NCBI RefSeq assembly: GCF_000972845.2
Contig: NC_040032.1
Coordinates: forward strand, 9,274,334-9,338,333
Direction of reading: 5' to 3'
Source of the DNA: Larimichthys crocea
Lineage: Eukaryota; Chordata; Actinopteri; Sciaenidae
Length of the DNA stretch: 64,000 nt
In this document: positions 35,671 through 46,507 of the stretch, in pieces
How the letters are laid out: each line of letters opens with the position of its first letter
Position numbering within the stretch: position 1 is the first letter of the stretch
Position numbers and translations under genes: made by a program
The notes under the pieces: model-generated
What the model saw: only the letters and a program-made list of their open reading frames with translations
Database searches by the model: none
What the model was told of the DNA's origin: nothing

Positions 35671-36549
35671 AAGCTAACGTAGCTCTAACAGAGCTAACGG
35701 AACTAAAGTGTTAAAAAGGAACTAAAGTGCTAACGGAGGCTAAAGAGCTAACGGAGCTAAAAAAGAGCTAAAAGAGCTAACGGAGCTAAAAAGTGCTAAC
35801 GGAAACTAACGGAGCTAAAGAGCTAACGGAACTAAAAAGTGCTACAGGACTAAAAGTGCTAACGGGACTAAGAGTGCTAACGGAACTAAAGAGCTAACGG
35901 AGCTAAAAGAGCTACCGGAGCTAAAGAAGCTAAGAGCTAACGGAACTAAAAGTGCTAACGGAGCTAAAAGAGCTAACGGAGCTAAAAGTGCTAACGGAAC
36001 TAAAAGTGCTAACGGAGCTAAAAGGCTAACGGAACTAACGGAGTAAAAGAGCTAACGGAGCTAAAAGAGCTAACGGGACTAAGAGTGCTAACGGAACTAA
36101 GAGCTAACGAGCTAAAGGCTAATGGAGCTAAAAGAGCTAACGGAACTAAAGTGCTAACGGGACTAAAGAGCTAACGGGACTAAAAGAGCTAACGGGGCTA
36201 AAAGCTAACGGGGCTAAAACTAACGGAACTAAAAGTGCTAACGGAGAACTAAGTGCTAACGGAGCTAAAAGAGCTAACGAACTAAAAGAGCTAACGGAGC
36301 TAAAGAGCTAACGGGAACTAAAAGTGCTAACAGGACTAAAAGTGCTAACGGGACTAAGAGTGTTAACGGAAACTAAAGAGCTAACGGAGCTAAAAGAGCT
36401 AACGGAACTAAAAGAGCTAACGGAGCTAAAAGAGCTAACGGAACTAAAAGAGCTAACGGAGCTAAAAGAGCTAACGGAACTAAAAGAGCTAACGGAGTTA
36501 AAAGAGCTAACGGAAGTAACAGAGCTAAAAGAGCTAATGGAGCTAACAG
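35671..36549 (+). repeat. GCTAAC/ACTAAA minisatellite (duplicate locus, longer allele)
   Basis: Degenerate 9-10-bp units such as GGAGCTAAA, AGAGCTAAC and AGTGCTAAC. It is cleanest near 36370-36530, where an 18-bp higher-order unit (GGAACTAAA-AGAGCTAAC, alternating with GGAGCTAAA) is visible. It lies in the same interspersed repeat as 29431-29787. Confidence 0.9.
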
Positions 36550-36702
36550 CCAATGAACAAACAGAGTTAACTGACATTTGGACATGGGGATCTTACGGAG
36601 ACTGACTCGGTTCTGGAGCCAGCCTCAGGTGGACGTTTGAGGAACTGCAGTTGTTAACTTCACTTCATTTTGCTGCTCGGCTTAAAACATGAAGAACACG
36701 TT

Positions 36703-36967
36703 TAATCTTTGTTCTGTAAACAAACAAACAAAAAATCTTTATAATTTGAAATATTTATTTTTATTTTCTCCGTCTGACTTCTCTGAATCTCCGTCAACAA
36801 ATACAGTTAATATTTAATTGTCCATTTGTACAAAGTGCTGAACATTATGCTGCCGTCCCATTAAATGATAATGCACAGCAGATATCATCCATGCCTCGGC
36901 ATGATGAGGAGGAGGAGGAGGAGGAGGAGGAGAGGGAGGAGGAGCCAGCCTCTTAAGCACTTTCCTC

Positions 36968-37009
<42 letters not shown>

Positions 37010-37189
37010 GAGGGAGGAGAGAGGGAGGGAGGCGCAGAGTCAGAGCGAGGCAGCATGAGCCTGGGAGCTGATGCAGAGTGAAGGGAAGAGAAGGAGCCAC
37101 TGAGCCGACAGAGAGGAGAAACAAAAAGAAGAGCCGGAGCTGACGGAGGACGCTACAACAACTCTTTGCATGTTAAACCTCCTGCGACG
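36703..37189 (+). promoter_or_regulatory. Probable promoter/5'UTR of the signal-peptide gene
   Basis: AT-rich sequence containing CATTAAATGATAATGCACAG gives way to (GGA)n at about 36906-36945, (GA)n at about 36971-37015, and a purine-rich stretch up to the ATG at 37190. The change from AT-rich flank to GC- and purine-rich 5' leader just before a signal-peptide exon fits a transcription start near here. No clear TATA box; the start site is not pinned. Confidence 0.45.
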
Positions 37190-37247
37190 ATGACCTCCTG
37201 CCAGCTTCTCCTCCTCCTCCTCCTCTGCTGCTGCTTTGCCAGCTCGG
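37190..37247 (+). CDS. First coding exon: signal peptide of an unidentified secreted or membrane protein
   Basis: The ATG at 37190 follows CCTGCGACG, an acceptable Kozak context with purine at -3. It opens 19 codons plus one base, MTSCQLLLLLLLCCCFASS: a short polar start, a hydrophobic Leu/Cys core and small residues before a likely cleavage site. The exon ends in TCGG with the strong donor GTGAGT at 37248, in phase 1, as is common after signal-peptide exons of extracellular proteins. The rest of the gene must lie downstream, beyond or deep in this window. The peptide alone does not identify the family. Confidence 0.7.
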
Positions 37248-38025
37248 GTGAGTTAACGAGCTTCTCCTCCGTCACTGTCTGCAAGTTTGGATGCAGTTTT
37301 TGTGTCGTTACCCGGAGAAGTCCTCCCTCCTCCACCCGGCGTCCTGATGATGTAATTCCAGCTCCTCCGTCACCTCCTCTTTAGAAAGTCTCAGAAGCTT
37401 GTTGACCTGCAGATGAATGATGGTTGTGATGTGAGAAGTTGTGATGAGAGGATCTTTAATCAGCTTGTGTTTGATGTGTAAACTTTCCTCCTCCTGCTCC
37501 TCCTGCTCCTCCTCGCTGCTGCTGCTGCTGCTGCAGTAAATTGTGAACAAAGGAGTAAATGAAGTGAGTTGGAAAGTGCTGATTGGGAGAGCTTTAAAAG
37601 CTCCGACTGCTCGTATTGATCCCGTCCCTGTGATGACTTCACGTTTAGCGCTCTGGATTTACTGCTGCCGTGTGAGTTCACGCTGAGAAACGTGACGATT
37701 GTGCTTCGGTCGACCCACGAGCGAGGCCCGAGAGGCGGCGAGGAGGCAGCGCCGCCGTGAGATGAGGCGGAAACTTTATAATGCCATTAAGCTCCTTTTT
37801 AATAAAGCGCCCTGCTGCTCCTGCTCCTCGCCTCCCTCCTCCTTTCTCCTCCTGCGGGATTCGATCTAATTCACCTGTTGTCGTCGTTGCCGACTTCTCT
37901 CGCCGGCTCCAAATGGAAATCTTCCAGATGTTATTGCCCAACTTTTAATGTCGAGGTTCAAGCGTTCAAAGTCAACTGTGTGTGACGACTCGTGCGCTGG
38001 AAAAAAAACCTGCCGAGTCAGGCTG

Positions 38026-38065
<40 letters not shown>

Positions 38066-40925
38066 GTGGCACACCACCACTAATTTGATTCTGACACTGG
38101 TAATAAAGCCTTTAATATGGCTCTCAGTAGCTCTCTTTCAGGCACCGTACATCAACTCTCAAGAGGATAGCAGCTTTATTGCCTTGTTTTATGAGTGTGT
38201 ATGTGTGTGTGTGTGTGTCAGAGCGAACTGAGGCCACCCCCCTACCACACCAACACACCACCTTTTATTTAAGTCTAACTCCGAGAGGAGAGGTTTCATT
38301 TTTAGAAACAGTTTTTATGTGTCGTCGTCCTCAAACCGGCTGCAGCTCGTTGAGAGGAACTGAATAAAATGATGAAAAGAAGCCGAGACTGTGCGTGCAT
38401 CGTGCATGTAGCGTGTGCAACCCATGCACGAGTAGTTACCAGCTGAAACGTGACGTCGAGATAGTTTAAAAACTCGTGAAATCGTGGAAATATAAGTAAC
38501 AAAAATGTGGCTCAGGAAACCAGCTCTGGTTCTTGAACCTGCAACGTTCAGGGCTCGAGAGTCGACACTAAATGACAAACCTCGTGTTTGAACAGTCGAT
38601 CTGTCGTCATGGAGAGAGTCACACACACACTGACGTCATCGATGGGTTCAATGCCCAAAGACTCTTCGACTGGAGGAGCCGGAGATTTGAACCATCAACC
38701 AGTCGCCAGCTTCAGATCGTAGAAATAATTTAACTACGTCGCTTCTTAAGCACAAAAACAAAGTTAAAGTCCGAAACAGTTTTTACACGAACTTTACTTA
38801 TTTATTATTTATTTAAATATTATAATTATAGATTTTAATGAAATAATTTAAGATTGAATTTGTTTTAATCTGCATAATTTTCACTGTAATTCATTTAATT
38901 TAAATATCTTAACCTGTTTATTTTTAGCTATTTATATATTTTATTTTACTTTTATTCTGTTTTGTTTATTTACACATTTTAACTTAATTTATTTAATTGT
39001 TTATTCATTATTCTGTTTATCATTTGTTCTATTTCTGGACCTGCCTCTGGTGTTTCCTCTCTGCATCATGATGAGATGGTTTGTGTTGCTGTTTATAATA
39101 ACAGGGTGCAGTGGTTTATTGTCTGTAACGTTGTGTTTGTATGAAAAGGTTTTTACTCAACATTCCTCGTTACGTTTGTATAAAAAGCATCTTACAGTTT
39201 GAAATAATTGTCGGTGTTTGTAGATTTCCAGTCAAAGAACATTTTCCATGGCAGCAGTTGAAGAAATGGACGAACTGTTCTCGTGCTGGTTAGTGAGTTC
39301 GGGTTAGTTTATTTTCTGCATTATGGGTTTAAGTTGTAGGTTTACTGCATTTCTGAAAAAGGTCTTGGAGGTCTGGAGTTTGGAAGTGATGATTTTGGAA
39401 AAGCTGGTGAAGGTGTGCGATACCTGGGAGCAATCCTTTACAGCGACAACACAAAAGGGTATTTAGCTGAAAAATCGAGGCGCTCCGCTCAGCTTGGGGC
39501 TAAAGCTCGGCGTTTGGGGACGCGCAGGTGAGACCGACGAGCCTCCGTTTGTGGGATTCTCTAATTAGAGAGGCGACATGTTATGTATTACTCAGTCCTC
39601 TGGGCTCGTGTGATCCGCAGGAGGCTCGGGTCGGGGCTGAATCACTCAGGGGCAAAGCTGCAGCTGTCAAAACTTGGACAACCTCGAGCCCCATTAATAA
39701 CCCGAGCACTGTGTGCCAGATCCCCACGCTCAGCAGAACTGGTTCATGTGTACCGTTTAAGGAGATTGCAGGTGAGCAATCGCTCTAACGCATGCAGATG
39801 AGCCGAGGCGCTCGCACTGTCACTTCCTCTCCTGAACATCAGCCTGAAGCAAAACAAAAAAAGAAAAAAGCAGGAGATGATGGAAGAGAGGAAGAAGACA
39901 AAGAAATCCCCGCTGCCATCTGACTCTCCTTCTGGAGACGGCAGCCTGTGTTCTCGCTGTCCGAGCTTTGGCAACGACAGTTTGGCACGAAATGTGGGAA
40001 CGACTGAAGTCGACTGATCGACACTTGAAAATGGAGGCCTGGGTGTTGGATCAAGCTGAGGATGGAAATCACAGCACAGAGACGGACGGGGTTAAATTTA
40101 CATTGGCGTGCTCCATGAAACAGGAAGCAGAGAGTCTGTTTCTTACACCCACGCCACTATGCATCGCCGCTATGAGATAACGTTAGTGCCAACCTTTGGT
40201 GACCGACAGCCTAACAGGGATACAGTGACAAAAATGACAAACTCTAAAAGATCAAAGATCTTCATTATCCATAATTCACCTAATGGCACTAATGATGCGT
40301 CCTAATCGTTGCATTGATGCGTCCGTAGTGTTATTGTTCTTTGATGTCGCCTTGACTTGTGAGGAAACATATTTTTTTAAAATTAAACGTCCGCAGCTCG
40401 ACGCGTCCTGAAATAATCAAAAGAATATCCAGAGAATTCAATTTTCCTGAGCTCGGTATTGAAAATGTTGAAGGTCTTTACGTTTGAAATCTTCAAGGAC
40501 AGTTGTGGCTCTTCCAACTGAATGGAAGGACAGAAATGGATCCCAAGGTTTATGGAGGGAAATAAAGAGACACTTTCGGTCCACGACTTCAAGGCCAGGT
40601 GACACAAAACTCACAAAGCATCAGGTTTCTTCATAAAGGAAGGATTTGGTAGAAAAAATACATACAAGATACAAAAACAGAGTTTGAAGTTTGAAGTTTG
40701 CATCTTGTACAGGTTATAACTAAACTGTCTTCTTGTGACTAAGATATCTGCTGGAAATTCAGATTTAGCGACCAAGTCCGTGAACTTCACATGTATTTTT
40801 AGTAGCTCATTTATCATTACAACATTTGTTTATTAACTCCAGTTCACAACATGTTTTTATCTTTTGAAATACTCAGCTTCAGTCCAGATTAGTCGACCTT
40901 TAAGGTGTCTGTGCTCAACACAAAG
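37248..40925. other. Probable first intron, left part
   Basis: Mixed unique sequence with CA and TG runs near 38030 and 38200, an AT-rich stretch at about 38800-39010, and a possible decayed tRNA-like piece near 38670-38745 (minus strand, GGTTCAAATCTCC). No exon with convincing splice sites was found. Confidence 0.4.
38028..38063 (+). repeat. CA microsatellite
   Basis: About 18 CA units. Confidence 0.95.
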
Positions 40926-41118
40926 GAGGTACACGTCTGTATTAACGAGGTACACGCCTGTATTAACGAGGTACACGTCTGTATTAACGAGGTACACGCC
41001 TGTATTAACGAGGTACACGCCTGTATTAAGAGGTACACGCCTGTATTAACGAGGTACACGCCTGTATTAACGAGGTACACGCCGGTATTAACGAGGTACG
41101 CGCCTGTATTAACGAGGT
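40926..41118 (+). repeat. 21-bp minisatellite, about 9 units
   Basis: Unit GAGGTACACGCCTGTATTAAC, with a T/C variant (ACGTCTG or ACGCCTG) alternating in the first units and one unit missing a base near 41028. The frame RYTPVLT is open because the period is a multiple of three. Confidence 0.95.
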
Positions 41119-41500
41119 GGTCTAACGGCTCCATAAAATCCAGAATATTCATTAAAGAAGGTTTACATTTTTTAAATTTAATTCCTTATTTAGGTTGACT
41201 TCCAGTTTATTTACTCATAATTGTTGACATGTTTTATATTTTCAGGATGTTGACCAATCAGATTGCTCGGCCAGAACCACTTAAAGTCAGATTTTTTGGC
41301 TTTAAGTTGTTGATGAACAATTAATCAGTTAATTGAACATCAAGTGAAATCTCGACCTCTTCATAAATCCTGGACATCGTCATAAAATATCGCCGCTTCG
41401 TTCCACGTCATTTGATAGGGGTATCAGCCGTGAAGTGTACACCTGACTGTGGTTAAAGTCTGACCGCAAAACAGAAACAGAAAAAGAAAGACAAGGTGAA

Positions 41501-41531
41501 GAGGAGGAGGAGGAGGAGGAGGAGGAGGAGG
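41501..41531 (+). repeat. (GAG)n tract
   Basis: Ten GAG/GGA triplets in a purine-rich context. Confidence 0.9.
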
Positions 41532-42179
41532 TCCTTAAAGACGGATGAGGCATAAACAAGCACGCTCACGCTCCACTGGGAAAGTCAATATGGCTTCCCT
41601 GTGTTCAAAAGATGAGTTGACGTGCCGGTCATGCCCCCAGAGGGAACCCCTGTCTTCTCCAACCACGGGCAGCCAAGTGTTATGTCACGGCGTGTTCACC
41701 TGACTGACAGCAGTGTTAGGTGGAGGTCAAGTCCTGCAGATCCCCTCAATGGATCCTGTCGTTGATTCACAACAACAACCCTGCGTGCACGACGCTACAC
41801 GCGCTGCTAAGATTGCTCTGAGCTGAAGGGAAAGTTCAGCCTCGGGTTGATCTCCTGGCGGCTAACGCAGCGCTGATTGCTCATCATATAATCAACGGAG
41901 AAGCTGATGAGCATTTAATTTCACATCAACCACCAAGCTCTGGGAGCGCGGAGTGTTTACGATAACGTAGCGCGAGTGTGAAACACGTTCGTCTTTAATG
42001 AAGGATCAGGATGTCAGAGCATCGTGGGCTCGCTGTGATTAACTTGTTTCTGCACGCTAATAAAAGAAACGAGGAGGAAAAACAATGTTAAATATGAAGA
42101 TTTCCACAAATCAGGATTAATCTCACAGACCTGAGACGAGCCTTCACAGATTTTACCTTCGTTAATATTTTATTACACA

Positions 42180-42903
42180 GTTTAGACCGCCAGGTGAAAA
42201 CAAACAGTCCTACACTGTGGTTGGATGATCCAATTAGTCCGTTACTGGTCGTTTCTGTCATATTTTGTTAATTTAATGGTCTGCAACAGCTGGAAGAGCA
42301 GCAGCATCAAGATATCTCACATCTAACTTTGTGGCTTTAGTGTTTATTTCAACCAAAAGCTGAATTCCTGATTGTTAGAAAGACGGACGATGTGTTAACG
42401 AGGCAATTAAGCTGGTTTTAGTTCGGTGACGGAACGAAACTTGAATTGGGTGCTCAAACAAAACCGTCTCTGAGCGTCCACGCTCTTAATTCTGCATAAG
42501 TCTTAATTTGAACAGGTGACATTTGAACATGGGGACTTCTGGAGCCAGCCTCAAGTGGACGTTAGAGGAACTGCAGCTTTTGACACTTCCTGTGTCGGCT
42601 TCACTTGATCTACCCTGTTTATCTCCAAATTGTTCCAAAATATGAACTTATTTTAATTATATGTTAAATTTAAGTTGGTAACTGTTGTATAATCTCAATA
42701 TTAGAAGAGGAGGGAGTGCGTTACTGTCAATATTGGGACGACAGTGATGATCAGGACTGAAATAAACACTATTGTTCACTATTTGTTCTGGTATGACCAG
42801 ACCAATGACGCTACTCTTTAGACTTATATATGATTATGAAACTATGAATGTAATGTAATGTGCTAAATCTTTGAGTTTTGTGGACGTTCAGACGTTGCTG
42901 CAG
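42180..42903 (+). repeat. Local tandem duplication, unit A
   Basis: From TTTAGACCGCCAGGTGAAAA to GACGTTCAGACGTTGCTGC this ~724-bp block is repeated head to tail in 42904-43577. It contains a piece of the fish interspersed repeat (42497-42612). Unlike the contig-end duplications, no gap separates the units and the divergence is substitution-like. Confidence 0.85.
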
Positions 42904-43577
42904 TTTAGACCGCCAGGTGAAAACAAACAGCCGTACACTGTGGTTGGATGATCGGCCAATTTAGTCCGTTACTGGTCGTTTCTGTCATATTTTGTTAATT
43001 TAATGGTCTGCAACAGCTGGAAGAGCATCATCGTCGAGATATCTCATATCTAACTTTGTAGCTTTAGTGTTTATTTCAACCAAAAGCTGAATTCCTGATT
43101 GTTAGAAAGACTGACGATGTGTTAACGAGGCAATTAAGCTGGTTTTAGTTCGGTGACAGAACGAAACTTGAATTGGGTGCTCAAACAAAACCGTCTCTGA
43201 GCGTCCACGCTCTTAATTCTGCATAAGTCTTAATTTGAACAGGTGACACTTGAACATGGAGACTTCTGGATCTACCTTGTTTATCTCCATGGAGAAAAGA
43301 GTAAATTATTCCAAAATATGAACTTATTTTAATTATATGTTTAATTTAAGGTGGTAACTGTTGTATAATCTCAATATTAGAAGAGGAGGGAGTGCTTTAC
43401 TGTCAATATTGGGATTGATCAGGACTGAAATAAACACTATTGTTCACTATTTGTTCTGGTATGACCAGACCAATGACGCTACTCTTTAGACTTATATATG
43501 ATTATGTCATCAGGTATGAGAAAACTATGAATGTAATGTACTAAGTCTTTGAGTTTTGTGGACGTTCAGACGTTGCT
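42904..43577 (+). repeat. Local tandem duplication, unit B
   Basis: Second unit. It lacks about 75 bp between ACTTCTGGA and TCTACC, which removes the interspersed-repeat piece present in unit A. It also has a few extra bases (for example GTCATCAGGTATGAG near 43506). The deletion shows that the duplication predates some divergence. Confidence 0.85.
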
Positions 43578-44200
43578 GCTGCTGCTTGAATAAGATCCAG
43601 TATCGGCTGTGCTGACGTATCGGTGCAGCCCTGCAGCACGGCCCATACTTCCATCAAGATATTATTGGAAATCATTGCTCAGGGGTATTGTGGCAGTGAG
43701 ATTCATCAGGCTTCTCTCACCGCCTTAAAAATGACAAAGTAACAAGATAGCAGAAATGTCATATTGAAGAGGGATTTCTCAACCTCAGAGCCACTCCCAG
43801 GTCCTATAGCATTCATTATAGGAGTGTCTGACTCAAAACACAGCCATATTATACCTAATAGCACCTTCTCTATAAATAGCTGAACACAGCGGACACTGAG
43901 TATCTTCTGCCTTCTCGTCTTCACTGAACTCAAACACAACAGTCTGTGTTTGTTTTACAGTGCAGGGCTGTGCTGAACGCGTAGGCAGCTCCATCAATCA
44001 CGACTTAAATTTAGCAACGTAAAATCTTTATTTAAATAAAGCTGAAGTAACTATAGACTGACTTTTATATCTACTTCATGGCATAGTGTGATAGTGACTG
44101 TAGTGAGGGTAGTGTTGATGTTTGATATGATATTTTTGTGTATTGAGGCGTTCGCCTCTTCAGCTCCAGCAGCGTCCTTTGCCGCCGTGCCAGTGGTACC
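43578..44200. other. No recognisable gene
   Basis: Unique-looking sequence. The minus-strand frame at 43706-43939 has no recognisable domain. Confidence 0.4.
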
Positions 44201-44280
44201 GGTTTAACGTTAGCCTGGTTTAACGTTAGCCTGGTTTAACGTTAGCCTGGTTTAACGTTAGCCTGGTTTAACGTTAGCTT
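44201..44280 (+). repeat. 16-bp tandem repeat, 5 units
   Basis: GGTTTAACGTTAGCCT repeated five times without error except in the last unit (GCTT). Its TTAGC core is the complement of the GCTAA word in the array that starts 107 bp downstream. Confidence 0.95.
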
Positions 44281-44386
44281 TCCCGCTCTCTCTCTGGTCT
44301 GATTTGGCTGTTGGCTACTTTGTCAGCTGGTGTTGCCGCAGCGCCACCGCCGCTAACGTTATTGCTAAGAAAACACTATTGCTGTG

Positions 44387-44790
44387 GAACTAACAGAGCT
44401 AACGGAGCTAACAGAGCTAACGGAGCTAACAGAGCTAACGAACCTAACAGAGCTAACGAAACTAACAGAGCTAACGGAACTAACGGAGCTAACAGAGCTA
44501 ACGGAGCTAACAGAGCTAACAGAGCTAACGAAACTAACAGAACTAACGGAGCTAACGAAACTAACAGAACTAACAGAGCTAACGGAGCTAACAGAGCTAA
44601 CGAAACTAAGAGAGCTAACAGAGCTAACGGAACTAAGAGAGCTAACGGAACTAAAAGGGCTAACAGAGCTAATGAAACTAACAGAGCTAACGGAACTAAC
44701 AGAGCTAATGAAACTAACAGAGCTAACGGAGCTAACGAAACTAACAGAGCTAACGGAACTAAAAGGGCTAACAGAGCTAACGGAGCTAAC
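44387..44790 (+). repeat. 9-bp GCTAAC minisatellite
   Basis: Units AGAGCTAAC, GGAGCTAAC, GAAACTAAC and GGAACTAAC. It is bounded on the right by ACAGTTAGCTGT. Open frames on both strands come from the 9-bp period. This is an independent locus, outside the duplicated segments. Confidence 0.95.
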
Positions 44791-45390
44791 ACAGTTAGCT
44801 GTGCCGCCTCCATCTCTTCACGTTTCAGATGGATTACAGACCTCCGAACACGTTAATGCACAGGAAGTTAGACTCGCGTCTCGAGAGGCCTCGGGCTCCT
44901 TTGGCATCACCGTCACCGCCATTAACCTCTTCTCTGACCGCCAGCATAACGACAGGACGCCGTCGTGCTGTTGCCTCAAATCATCCTGATCAACTGAAAA
45001 TCAATGGTCATTGATCAGCTGATGGATTTCCTTCAGGGGTCATTGTGATATAGAGCGAGGCAGTCACATGCCGCGGCGGCTCCATCCCTTACGTGTCATG
45101 TTTGGCATTCGGAGCCGCAGCTAATGAGGAAGGGCCCGTTAGTGATTGATGCTGCACAGTTGCAGCTTATACGGCACTTAGATTGGAAAAAGAAGCTGAA
45201 GGCAGAAGAAGGGAGACACATTTTAAAGCTGTCAGGTGGAAGGCCTGCCAGCCGCTGACAGCCTATAGCAGAGAGGAGGCACTGAACATCACTGTGTGAC
45301 TGTTTGTTTATTCAGATATCTGTAGCTGTGGCCATTCATACAACATGAGTCTATATATAAACATATATATACACGACATATGTAGAGCTG

Positions 45391-45616
45391 TAACTTTGGG
45401 CTCCGGGTCGGGAGAAGTACGTAACGCTTTACGGCACTAAGTCACACAGCAGCAACTATTTCACTGATTCTGGTGAAACTGGATCATATTTTATGGAGGA
45501 AATGTTTTCTGGTTTTCCCTCTGATGTCCTCCGGCTGCTCCGCCTCAACTCTCTGTGATTTACAGAGTTTATGATGGACAGTGAAGTAAACTGCTGACAG
45601 CTGTAGCTGCTGTTAG
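45391..45616 (-). mobile_element. Opposite-strand copy of the GCTAAC-element end
   Basis: Near-perfect reverse complement of 8131-8353, from GTAACTTTGGGCTCCGGGTC to GACAGCTGTAGCTGCTGTTAG. The tandem array found in the copy at 7.0-8.1 kb is represented by roughly one unit here. Confidence 0.75.
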
Positions 45617-45696
45617 CTCAGTTCGTCAGCTTGGTGGTGAGCTCAGAGCGACGGGTACCCGTCGCTCTGAGCTCACCGCCAAGCTGACGAACTGAG
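45617..45696. repeat. 80-bp palindrome (39 of 40 positions paired)
   Basis: Two 40-base arms, 45617-45656 and 45657-45696, meet at GGGTACCC with no spacer. The one mismatch is position 45635 with 45678. Arms contain GAGCTCAGAGCGACGGGT. It lies between the conserved end of the dispersed element and its protein-coding fragment, at the place where the 7.0-8.1 kb copy has the GCTAAC array. Confidence 0.95.
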
Positions 45697-45771
45697 TGTT
45701 TGTACCAACAGGCGTTATGGACTACCAGGAAGAAGAAGAGGAGGTAACCAGGCTCAGCAGCTTCTATGGAC

Positions 45772-45900
45772 ATGATGGCAGAGGAGAAGAGAGTGAAGAG
45801 GACGCTGACGGAGGAAGCTAAGAAGAGAAAAGGAGAGAGTGAGCGAGCAAGAAGCCGCCGGACAAGAGTAAATGTGGGACTGACTTTTAGTGGTTGGTGA
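45772..45900 (+). pseudogene. Short open frame of a repeat-borne protein
   Basis: A 42-codon frame starts MMAEEKRVKRTLTEEAKKRK and continues GESERARSRRTRVNVG to a stop at 45898. It is very basic. The sequence recalls the N-terminal part of predicted, transposon-like proteins in fishes (LTEEAKKRK...RSRTRVNIG pattern), but that is from memory and the family is uncertain. The related fragment at 6840-6990 is frameshifted. Probably the truncated start of a transposon protein. Confidence 0.45.
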
Positions 45901-46079
45901 GAGCTTGGTGAAATAAAAGGCTGAAAGACAGACGCCGAGCTGGGCTGACTGCTGCTGGACTAGGCAGTGAGATCAGCTGCTGCTTTAAGTGTAAAACTCT
46001 TAATGAATGTTGTTATTATTAATATACATGTTCTCTATGTTATCTAATTTATTTATTCACTCTTTAACTCCTTCCTCCT

Positions 46080-46080
<1 letters not shown>

Positions 46081-46112
<32 letters not shown>
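46081..46112 (+). repeat. TG microsatellite
   Basis: About 15 TG units. Confidence 0.95.
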
Positions 46113-46113
<1 letters not shown>

Positions 46114-46507
46114 GTCCACTTGTTTGTGATTGCCCAACACTCTGTGTCTTCTATATTTTTATTTATTTACTCACATTTCAGATTTTTAGTGTGCTGCAAT
46201 CATTTCATCATACAGCTAGCAGCCTTAGCCCGAGCAGTGTGTGGGTAAATAGTACAAACATCAACATATTTTTCTCCTATGGTATTGCAGACATGAATCT
46301 TGTTCTTTGTCACTGAGATCTATGGCCGTGTTACACTTTGCAAGTTGCATCGGCGTTTCCCCAGCCGGCGCTGCTCGGAGGCGGATGGGGTAAACAAACA
46401 GCTGCAGCTATTGACAGAGCTGTTAGGTTGGTGCACAGGCCGAAGTGTTTGGTGTTGCAGGAGGGACGAGAAGCTTTGAATTACAGAGCTGCTGCTATAA
46501 CGAAGGC

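Larger units (their letters stand above)
29936..36702 (+). repeat. Second copy of duplicated segment 2 (noisy)
   Basis: It starts directly after the gap with the sequence found at 23250 and continues past the point where the first copy ends. Numerous single-base indels. The 42-bp array is short (about 8 units), while the GCTAAC array is longer (about 880 bp). Confidence 0.85.

Noticed and set aside
38670..38745. A tRNA-derived SINE on the minus strand
   Set aside because: A GGTTCAAATCTCC string resembles a B box, but no convincing A box, body or flanking duplication was found.
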